The notes beneath the pieces were generated by a model. That model did not search any database. It was not told the DNA's origin and saw nothing but the letters and a program-made list of their open reading frames with translations. From NCBI GenBank assembly GCA_902766475.1, contig CACXDQ010000232.1, positions 1 to 12,008 of the forward strand: DNA of 12,008 bases, in the 5' to 3' direction. The DNA is from an uncultured Eubacteriales bacterium (GTDB taxonomy: Bacteria > Bacillota > Clostridia > Christensenellales > Borkfalkiaceae). The stretch's first letter is position 1. Every line of letters starts with the position of its first letter. A program made the position numbers and the translations under genes. Shown here piece after piece: positions 1 through 5,585 of the stretch.

Positions 1-1
1 A

Positions 2-283
2 AAAAAAACAGAAACCGTGGAGAAAAGATCGGGCATAGATATAATTAAAATATTATATATTGCGATCATGGCTGTTTTTCTGTTTGCAAACACATATTTC
101 AAAACACTTGCGGCAAGCATTCTCGATTCCGTTATGCTTTATCCTTTATCGCAAGGACTTTCGCTGTTATTGTCGCTTATTATGTCGGCGGTTTTCTTCA
201 AAGAAAAAATAAAACCGATTTCCATAACAGGTATAACGGTTTTATTCGTCGGTTTGTTATTTATAAACGTTATAAAATTTTAA
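2..283 (+). CDS. EamA/DMT-superfamily transporter, C-terminal part only (cut by window edge)
   Basis: The frame is open from the first bases of the window to the TAA at 281-283. The GTG at 17 is therefore an internal codon, not a start. The visible 93 residues begin with a charged linker and then cover the last three or so hydrophobic helices of a drug/metabolite transporter, including the typical FFKEK loop between helices. Over 76 residues it matches the complete transporter at 2599-3504 at 72 positions. At DNA level I count about 20 mismatches in 231 nt (53-283 against 3274-3504), most of them synonymous. Similarity stops right at the stop codon. The substrate is unknown. By analogy with the complete copy it is a ten-helix inner-membrane carrier. 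I infer that it is the left member of a tandem duplication flanking the AraC and dehydrogenase genes. Confidence 0.85.
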   Translation, partial: KKTETVEKRSGIDIIKILYIAIMAVFLFANTYFKTLAASILDSVMLYPLSQGLSLLLSLIMSAVFFKEKIKPISITGITVLFVGLLFINVIKF

Positions 284-464
284 AAGTAACGATCGATTTA
301 GCCGAGCAACCGACGTTTGCGAACGAACGCTAAGCCGCAGGCGGCGTATTCCGTCGCTAACGCTCCTTACAATCCCTTTTCCCCCGCAAAAAACAACCTT
401 ATCTTACCCGTTAAATCGAAAAATCTATAAATAAATTTATACAAAATAAATAAGCGGATATATT
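284..464. other. Intergenic stretch with a GC-rich, repeat-like patch
   Basis: No gene is visible. Bases ~300-380 are clearly richer in G+C than the surroundings. They contain a tight palindrome (GCCGC-AG-GCGGC, 334-345), a CGTT/AACG inverted pair near 315-326 and two copies of AACGCT. No U-tract follows, so it is not a convincing terminator for the upstream transporter. It may be a dispersed intergenic repeat. A weak promoter for the downstream araC-type gene may lie at 404-409 (TTACCC) and 426-431 (TATAAA) with a 16-bp spacer, but the -35 match is poor. Confidence 0.4.
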
Positions 465-1244
465 ATGAGTTTTTACGAAATTTCGGCTGACGAACGTGAT
501 TTTTTCTATTTTAACAACGTTAAAAAAGATACTGAAACACCGCCGCATTTTCACGGCGGTATGGAAATGATTTTCTGTGTCGACGGCGAACAGACAATAA
601 TTATCAGCGGCAAAAAATATATTCTTAAAAGCGGCAACGCTTGCTTTATCGACAGCTATGAAGCACATTCCTTAAAGCCGTCCGGCGCCGAACTGTTCGT
701 AATTTTAGCCGACGCTCAATATTTCAGATCGTTCTTTATAAAATGCAAAAACAGAATTCCGCCGAGAATTTTCAATTATTATAATTATGATTTTTTAAAT
801 AATTTATATTCTATATATAACTTAAATCGGAAAAACTTTATTTCCGTTTCCGAAACAAATAGCGCAATTATAAAACTCATACTTTCCGATATGCTTGAAA
901 TAATTCCTTTTACAGAAAGACTTGAAAACAGGCAAGACGAATTAGTAGCGGAAATACTGAAATACGCAACGGAAAATTATTCATCAGATTTAAGCTTAAC
1001 TGTCATTTCAAAAATATTCGGATATTCAAGAGATTATTTATCTCGGCTTTTGCATAGATACCTTACCGTTAATTGGAATACTTTTATAGCCGATTTAAGA
1101 GTAAAAGAAGCTCATAACTTGCTATCTAAAAAAGAAAAAACCGTAGCGGAAATAGCTTTTAAATGCGGTTTTGAAAGTTTATCTACTTTTTATAGAGCAT
1201 ATAAACGAGTTTACGGAAATATTCAAACATATGACAACTTTTGA
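465..1244 (+). CDS. AraC-family transcriptional regulator with N-terminal cupin domain
   Basis: The protein has 259 residues, a normal AraC length. Residues ~25-85 form an AraC-type cupin sensor: HFHGGMEM, a glycine turn around GEQTIIISGKKY, then GNACFIDSYEAHSL. Residues ~157-255 form the double helix-turn-helix domain, with the first helix pair around 178-199 (ISKIFGYSRDYLSRLLHRY) and the second around 227-251 (VAEIAFKCGFESLSTFYRAY). The usual PxxYR end of the family is degenerate here (GNIQTYDNF). Proteins of this build bind a small, often sugar-like effector in the cupin and activate nearby genes. The dehydrogenase and transporter directly downstream are the obvious targets, by inference. 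The Shine-Dalgarno sequence is weak (AGCGG around 453-457). The ATG at 465 is chosen because the cupin begins soon after it. Confidence 0.9.
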   Translation: MSFYEISADERDFFYFNNVKKDTETPPHFHGGMEMIFCVDGEQTIIISGKKYILKSGNACFIDSYEAHSLKPSGAELFVILADAQYFRSFFIKCKNRIPPRIFNYYNYDFLNNLYSIYNLNRKNFISVSETNSAIIKLILSDMLEIIPFTERLENRQDELVAEILKYATENYSSDLSLTVISKIFGYSRDYLSRLLHRYLTVNWNTFIADLRVKEAHNLLSKKEKTVAEIAFKCGFESLSTFYRAYKRVYGNIQTYDNF

Positions 1245-1258
1245 CAATATTTAGTCAA
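1241..1258. promoter_or_regulatory. Inverted repeat TTGAC-N8-GTCAA, possible operator
   Basis: TTGAC at 1241-1245 and GTCAA at 1254-1258 form a 5-bp inverted repeat overlapping the stop codon of the AraC-type gene. It lies about 80 bp upstream of the dehydrogenase start, a plausible place for a regulator site. TTGACA at 1241-1246 also resembles a -35 box, but no good -10 lies at the right distance. AraC proteins more often use direct repeats, so the assignment is weak. Confidence 0.25.
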
Positions 1259-1294
1259 TTAAAGGATAGACTTAATGTTGAATAAACCTTAAAA

Positions 1295-1300
1295 TATAAT
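1295..1300 (+). promoter_or_regulatory. Perfect -10 box TATAAT upstream of the Gfo/Idh gene
   Basis: TATAAT at 1295-1300 matches the vegetative -10 consensus. A poor -35 (TTAATG, 1272-1277) lies 17 bp upstream, as expected for a promoter that needs an activator. Transcription would start near 1307, within the loop of the adjacent hairpin, so the transcript would not carry the hairpin's left arm and would escape termination. Confidence 0.4.
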
Positions 1301-1328
1301 TGTAGTTTTTGCTACAATTATTTTTTTT
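1297..1328 (+). terminator. Rho-independent terminator of the AraC-type gene
   Basis: A perfect 9-bp stem (TAATTGTAG 1297-1305, CTACAATTA 1312-1320) with a 6-nt loop is followed by eight Ts (1321-1328). The stem is AT-rich and only moderately strong. The U-tract directly abuts the GAGG ribosome binding site (1329-1332) of the next gene. Confidence 0.6.
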
Positions 1329-1337
1329 GAGGTAAAT

Positions 1338-2594
1338 ATGGAAAAAGAAAAATTTACAGTCGCAATACTCGGCGTCGGCGGTAGGGGCGGTTATGCATAC
1401 GGAACGCTTATCAATGAACAAAAAGATAAATTTGAAATTATTTCTTTGTGTGATATAAACAAGACTAAATTAGATTTCTTTGCTAAAAAATTTAATGTAA
1501 ATGAAACATTTACTGATGAAAATGAATTTTTTGCTAAAAAAAGAGCCGATGTCCTTATTGTTGCCACACAAGATAAAGACCATTACAGACACGCTATGAA
1601 AGCTTTTTCTCTCGGTTATGACATTTTACTTGAAAAGCCAATTACGTCTAAAAGGCAGGAACTTGACAATTTACTTGAAATGCAAAAAAAGACAAACTGT
1701 AAAGCGCTTGTATGTCACGTTTTCAGATACGCACCTCCATATCGTAAAATGAACGAGATCTTAAAAAGCGGAGATATGGGAAGGCTTATAGGAATAAATG
1801 CAATCGAACAAGTGGGCGCACTTCATCAAGCGCAAGCTTACGTCAGAGGTCATTGGCGCAGAGAGGAGGACTCTTCGCCCATGATTCTTGCCAAATGTAG
1901 CCACGACCTCGACCTTATAAGACAATTTGCAAATTCTCATTGCAAAAAGGTTTGGTCTATTGGAGATTTGTATTATTTTAAAGAGGAAAACGCTCCTAAA
2001 AATTCTTCGATACGCTGTATAGATTGCGAACTTAAAGACACCTGTCAATTCAGTGCAAAAACCGAATATCTCGACCATTGGATAGAAAATGGCAGACCGA
2101 CTGACGGTTATCCGTATAACGTACCGTGCTTAGCGCCGATCACTGAAGAAAAAGTAATGGACGCACTTAAAAATTCAAGTTACGGAAAATGCGTTTTCCA
2201 TAGCGATAACGACGTTGTGGATCACCAAGTCGTGCAAATGACTTTTGAAAACAACGTCGTCGCAACTCTCACAATGACCGCTTTTGCAAGTATCTGCGCA
2301 AGAAAAATAGAGCTTTTCTGCACACTCGGACACATCTCATTCAACGAGGTTGAAGGCACGATAAGAGTTTGTAAACATGGTATAGGGGAGGAAATTATAA
2401 ATATGAAAGATTTAGTCGATCGTTCGAATTTACACGGTGGCGGTGACGTTGGACTTGTCGAAGATCTGTATGATATGTTATCGGGTAAAGCTGCTCAAAA
2501 AACATCGCTTGAAGTATCTGCGGAAAGCCATTATATAGGTTTCGCAGCGGAAGAATCACGCAAAAAAGGCGGAATACCTATAAATATTAATTAA
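1338..2594 (+). CDS. Gfo/Idh/MocA-family NAD(P)-dependent oxidoreductase
   Basis: The protein has 418 residues and starts at an ATG preceded by GAGG (1329-1332) at 5 nt. The N-terminal Rossmann fold shows the dinucleotide motif GVGGRGG (12-18), followed by CDIN at the end of the second strand and the family hallmark EKP (99-101). The C-terminal alpha/beta domain includes KCSHDLDLIR (186-195), the expected position of the catalytic histidine and aspartate. A three-cysteine cluster (C227, C230, C236, in CIDCELKDTCQFSA) is an insertion seen in a subgroup of the family and may bind metal. Relatives oxidise or reduce sugars, inositols or amino sugars with NAD(P). The specific substrate cannot be read from sequence. 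The next gene, a transporter, starts 4 nt after the stop, so the two are almost certainly co-transcribed and probably handle the same compound. Confidence 0.93.
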   Translation: MEKEKFTVAILGVGGRGGYAYGTLINEQKDKFEIISLCDINKTKLDFFAKKFNVNETFTDENEFFAKKRADVLIVATQDKDHYRHAMKAFSLGYDILLEKPITSKRQELDNLLEMQKKTNCKALVCHVFRYAPPYRKMNEILKSGDMGRLIGINAIEQVGALHQAQAYVRGHWRREEDSSPMILAKCSHDLDLIRQFANSHCKKVWSIGDLYYFKEENAPKNSSIRCIDCELKDTCQFSAKTEYLDHWIENGRPTDGYPYNVPCLAPITEEKVMDALKNSSYGKCVFHSDNDVVDHQVVQMTFENNVVATLTMTAFASICARKIELFCTLGHISFNEVEGTIRVCKHGIGEEIINMKDLVDRSNLHGGGDVGLVEDLYDMLSGKAAQKTSLEVSAESHYIGFAAEESRKKGGIPININ

Positions 2595-2598
2595 AAAT

Positions 2599-3504
2599 AT
2601 GGGCTATTTATTTCTCATTATTTCCGTAATAAGCGGAGCTACAAAAGGCTTTTTCGCAAAAAAAGTCAGTGATAGAACGAACGGTTTAAAGAGTGCCGTC
2701 ATTTCAAATCTAATAAGAATGGTTTTTTGTATTCCCATCGGTCTGCTTTTTATATTAGCCGAGGGAAATGGAATAAATCTTCTTATTTCATATAAAGATT
2801 TATTGATTTCCGCTTTCGGTGGAGTCGTAACGAGCATTTTTATTGTTTCATGGTTGCTTGCCGTCAGAAAAACAGCATATACGACGATCGACGCATTTTT
2901 GTCGATGGGGATGTTTGTCCCTATATTATTATCTCTTGTTTTATATAAAGAAAATATCTCGTTAAGTCAAATAATCGGGCTTTTGTTTCTTATATTCGCA
3001 GTAATGCTCATGAGTGTTTACTCAAATAAGAATAAGCAAAAAATAACGGTAAAAACACTTATTTTGCTGATTATAACGGGCGTGGCATGCGGTCTTGCCG
3101 ATTTTTCGCAAAAGATGTTCAACTATTCTAATTCTGAAATATCGGCTTCGGTATTTAATTTCTATATTTACGTTTTTTCGGCAATAACGCTTGCAATTAC
3201 GCTTCCTTTCTTCAAAAATAGCAAGAAAGACGAAATTGTAGAGTGCCAAAAGAGCATAGATAAAATAAAATTATTGTATATAGCGATAATGGCTGTATTT
3301 CTGTTTGCAAACACATATTTTAAAACTCTTGCCGCAAACGTTCTCGATTCTGTTATGCTTTATCCTTTATCTCAAGGACTTTCGCTGTTATTATCGCTTA
3401 TTATGTCGGCGCTATTTTTCAAAGAAAAAATAAAACCGATCTCCATAATAGGAATAACGGTTTTATTTGTCGGTTTGTTATTTATTAACGTTATAAAATT
3501 TTAA
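2599..3504 (+). CDS. EamA/DMT-superfamily transporter, complete copy
   Basis: The protein has 301 residues with about ten hydrophobic helices in two homologous halves of five, the standard EamA layout. Each half ends with a short charged loop of the LYKEN or FFKEK type before its last helices. A charged cytoplasmic linker (residues ~205-222) separates helices 7 and 8. The gene begins 4 nt after the dehydrogenase stop. I see no Shine-Dalgarno sequence in front of the ATG, so translation probably depends on coupling to the upstream gene. Its C-terminal third is near-identical to the partial transporter at the left edge. DMT carriers move small metabolites or drugs across the inner membrane. The pairing with a Gfo/Idh enzyme and an AraC regulator suggests a sugar-like compound, by inference. 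The direction of transport is unknown. Confidence 0.9.
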   Translation: MGYLFLIISVISGATKGFFAKKVSDRTNGLKSAVISNLIRMVFCIPIGLLFILAEGNGINLLISYKDLLISAFGGVVTSIFIVSWLLAVRKTAYTTIDAFLSMGMFVPILLSLVLYKENISLSQIIGLLFLIFAVMLMSVYSNKNKQKITVKTLILLIITGVACGLADFSQKMFNYSNSEISASVFNFYIYVFSAITLAITLPFFKNSKKDEIVECQKSIDKIKLLYIAIMAVFLFANTYFKTLAANVLDSVMLYPLSQGLSLLLSLIMSALFFKEKIKPISIIGITVLFVGLLFINVIKF

Positions 3505-3555
3505 AAAAGGGGCTGTCGAAAGTTGATAAATATCAACTTTCGACAGCCCCTTTTT
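3504..3555. terminator. Bidirectional terminator, 25-bp perfect palindrome
   Basis: Arms at 3504-3528 and 3531-3555 are perfectly complementary: A5, GGGGCTGTCGAAAGTTGATA, then the reverse complement ending in T5. Only AA separates them, so the real loop would open by a few pairs. It sits between convergent genes, begins at the last base of the transporter stop codon and lies 4 bp from the stop of the PadR-like gene. The A and T tracts at the ends give a U-tract in both directions. Confidence 0.85.
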
Positions 3556-3559
3556 ACCG

Positions 3560-5242
3560 TTAATCGATATAATATTTTCCGCTTGTAAGCAAACTGTATT
3601 TTATAATGAAATATAACGGGATATTTATTGCAAATATCGTCGGCAAGATAAGATATGCCAAAACGTCTTTAAAAACGTTGAAATCTATCCTTGCAAACAG
3701 AGCAACACCGAGGGCTATAATAATGATTTGAAAAGCTATGATAAGCGTAACTTCGATAACGTTTTTAAATGGTGAAATTTCGTATATTGCGGCGTTTCCG
3801 TTGAACAATCTGAAAATCAACGCAACGAGCGGAAATACAAACAATATCGAAGGAATAGCTATCTTTACGCCAACCGGAATATGTAATACGGAATCAAAAG
3901 CGTAATCTAAGATAAACAGTTCGATAAAAGAGATAAGATAGAATAAAAGGGCAGAGTGGAATACAAGTTTATTATGAAGTATTCTTGCGCCGGCATGCTT
4001 GTTTGTCGAGGTCGATACTCTCACTTTGAATCTTTCTTCTTTACCTTTCTTGATCAAATCGTCAAAATTAAGCTCCGAATCGGAAGAATTTGACGTTTCT
4101 TGTTCAGTTTCGCCATTATCGAACTCAAAACTTTCAGACGAATATACGGGTGAATAAGATGTTTCCCTTCGTATTTTATTTGTTTCCGTTACGTCAGTGC
4201 GAACCTCTTCTTTTACGTTTTCCTTTTCATCTTCGATGTTTTCAAATGAGATCTGCTCATAATCTGATTTAGTTTTCGCATCTTCTGTTGCGCTTTCCGT
4301 ATCGTAATAATGTTTTTGTGAATTTTCTTGTTTAGGATATATCAAATTCAAAATTGAACGATATTCTCTCTGAATAGGTTTATCCGATTCTATAACAAGA
4401 TAATCATCGGGGGAGTTATCATCGGAAACAACGTGCCCCTCAACATCGGTTGCGTTTGACGTTTTAATCTCGCTTGTCGGGGCTTTCTGTTCGGGCGTTA
4501 TATCGATAACTTCTTCGACCGCTTCGTTTTCCTCAGTCAAGTTGTCGAAAACAATTTGTTCATTGTCAGCACATTCATCGACTGAATCTTTTGCTGTTTC
4601 ATTATCATTTGACAAGTTGTCAGAATTTCCATCAAAAGGATCTATCAGAGTGTCGCTTTGAACGACGTCAGTTTCATAAATCTCTTGATTTTCCTCGATA
4701 TTTTCGTCAATTTTTAATTCTTTTTCATTTTCGTTTATCTCGGCTGATATTTCGTCGAATTCCAAGTTGCATATATCGTTTACATAGGTGTCGACCTCAT
4801 CCGATAAACCGACGTTGATATTATCGATATTTTCAACTATATTTTTAAAATCTTCAAAATCGTCCTTTATTACGGGCTTTTCCTTGATATCGGGGCGCTT
4901 TTCGGTTGGTGTTTCGATCAAATCGTCGATAATTTCCTTTGATTGCACCCATTCGTTACGGCTTTTATCAACAGATTTTCTACCTTTATCGGTAAGGCTG
5001 TAATATTTACGCCTTATACCATCCTCGGCGCTCGAACGATATTCTTTTATATATTTTTGTTTGACAAGGCGAGCGATCGCGCTGTAAAACGTACCTTGTT
5101 TAACAGTATATTTACCAAGTGATTTTTCGGTTATATCCAAGCGAATTTCATTTGAATCACGATCTCCGTCGACGAGCGACAATAAGATGATCGTATCTAT
5201 ATGACCTCGGATCATCTCGCTGCTGATGAAATTTTCATCCAT
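3560..5242 (-). CDS. PadR-type winged-helix protein with long acidic linker and four C-terminal membrane segments
   Basis: The protein has 560 residues, against roughly 110-180 for an ordinary PadR regulator. Residues ~8-98 are a PadR winged helix: the recognition-helix region is VKQGTFYSAIARLVKQKYI (47-65) and the wing is RRKYYSLTDKGRK (77-89). Residues ~100-415 are low-complexity and strongly acidic, rich in D, E, N and S, and look disordered. Residues ~425-550 hold four hydrophobic segments (about 426-447, 457-480, 495-517, 525-549). An even number of helices would put both the DNA-binding end and the C-terminus in the cytoplasm. No signal peptide is visible. GGAG (plus-strand 5252-5255) precedes the ATG by 9 nt. 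The likely role is a membrane-tethered transcription regulator responding to envelope or membrane state. The ligand and targets are unknown. I know of no named family with this whole architecture. Confidence 0.8.
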   Translation of the reverse strand: MDENFISSEMIRGHIDTIILLSLVDGDRDSNEIRLDITEKSLGKYTVKQGTFYSAIARLVKQKYIKEYRSSAEDGIRRKYYSLTDKGRKSVDKSRNEWVQSKEIIDDLIETPTEKRPDIKEKPVIKDDFEDFKNIVENIDNINVGLSDEVDTYVNDICNLEFDEISAEINENEKELKIDENIEENQEIYETDVVQSDTLIDPFDGNSDNLSNDNETAKDSVDECADNEQIVFDNLTEENEAVEEVIDITPEQKAPTSEIKTSNATDVEGHVVSDDNSPDDYLVIESDKPIQREYRSILNLIYPKQENSQKHYYDTESATEDAKTKSDYEQISFENIEDEKENVKEEVRTDVTETNKIRRETSYSPVYSSESFEFDNGETEQETSNSSDSELNFDDLIKKGKEERFKVRVSTSTNKHAGARILHNKLVFHSALLFYLISFIELFILDYAFDSVLHIPVGVKIAIPSILFVFPLVALIFRLFNGNAAIYEISPFKNVIEVTLIIAFQIIIIALGVALFARIDFNVFKDVLAYLILPTIFAINIPLYFIIKYSLLTSGKYYID

Positions 5243-5277
5243 GGTAAATAGCTCCTTAAATACAATTACTTAAATTT

Positions 5278-5306
5278 ATTATAACATTATAAAAAAAAAT
5301 TGTCAA
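5278..5306 (-). promoter_or_regulatory. Consensus vegetative promoter of the PadR-like membrane gene
   Basis: On the minus strand, TTGACA (plus 5301-5306) and TATAAT (plus 5278-5283) are separated by exactly 17 bp. All twelve positions match the sigma-A consensus. A second TATAAT overlaps at plus 5286-5291. The predicted start is near 5271, leaving a leader of about 30 nt with a good ribosome binding site. Confidence 0.85.
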
Positions 5307-5422
5307 TGATTGTTTAATAATAACGTGAAATTATAAAATAATTTTCAAAATCAAGCTTAATTTCTTTAAAAGATGTAATTATTTTAAAACGTGATTATCA
5401 CTTCAATTCCCTAAAAAATACC

Positions 5423-5460
5423 ATTTCATTGCGTAAAAGTTGTGTTTTACGCAATGAAAT
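5423..5460. repeat. Perfect inverted repeat, 16-bp arms and 6-bp centre; candidate tyrosine-recombinase (dif-like) site
   Basis: The left arm ATTTCATTGCGTAAAA (5423-5438) and right arm TTTTACGCAATGAAAT (5445-5460) are perfect reverse complements around the asymmetric centre GTTGTG. The recombinase gene begins 125 bp downstream. Two inverted arms of about 11 bp or more around a 6-8-bp asymmetric centre are the classical core of tyrosine-recombinase sites (dif, loxP). Alternative readings are an operator for either flanking gene, or a minus-strand terminator, since T6 (plus 5415-5420 region) follows after a short gap. The repeat itself is certain; its function is inferred. Confidence 0.5.
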
Positions 5461-5495
5461 AATGTAGATGGCAATCGCTTTAATCATAAAATAAT

Positions 5496-5553
5496 ACGCT
5501 GCACTTTTAAATTCCAACAAGAAATTTTTATATAACGCTGTACTTTTTTAAAT
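5496..5553 (+). repeat. Imperfect direct repeat ACGCTGYAC-T(n)-AAAT upstream of the recombinase gene
   Basis: ACGCTGCACTTTTAAAT (5496-5512) recurs as ACGCTGTACTTTTTTAAAT (5535-5553), 39 bp apart start to start. The second copy overlaps the expected -35 region of the recombinase promoter. They may be two binding sites for a regulator or for the recombinase itself; this is inference. Confidence 0.4.
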
Positions 5554-5558
5554 ATTTA

Positions 5559-5567
5559 TGGTACAAT
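5559..5567 (+). promoter_or_regulatory. Extended -10 promoter of the recombinase gene
   Basis: TGG-TACAAT (5559-5567) is an extended -10 element with five of six matches in the -10 hexamer. The -35 region is poor (TGTACT, 5539-5544), as is tolerated with an extended -10. The ribosome binding site GAGG lies at 5574-5577, 8 nt before the ATG, so the leader is very short. Confidence 0.5.
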
Positions 5568-5585
5568 TTCTTTGAGGAAAATTTT

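Larger units (their letters stand above)
5243..5585. other. 343-bp divergent intergenic region
   Basis: This gene-free spacer separates the PadR-like gene (minus) from the recombinase (plus). It is very AT-rich. From left to right it holds the PadR-gene ribosome binding site and promoter, a small palindrome GTGAT-T-ATCAC (5391-5401), a 38-bp inverted repeat (5423-5460), an imperfect direct repeat (5496-5553) and the recombinase promoter and ribosome binding site. No convincing small gene is visible. Confidence 0.7.

Noticed and set aside
17..283. GTG at 17 as start of an 88-residue protein
   Set aside because: The frame is open to the window edge and aligns with the middle of the complete transporter, so this is a truncated gene, not a small one.
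4090..5003. Plus-strand open frames opposite the PadR-like gene
   Set aside because: They are antisense shadows of an acidic, low-complexity coding region. They have arginine- and serine-rich translations without motifs and no credible ribosome binding sites.
5391..5401. Palindrome GTGAT-T-ATCAC as an operator
   Set aside because: Five-bp arms are too short to support a claim in AT-rich DNA, and it lies more than 80 bp upstream of the PadR-gene promoter.
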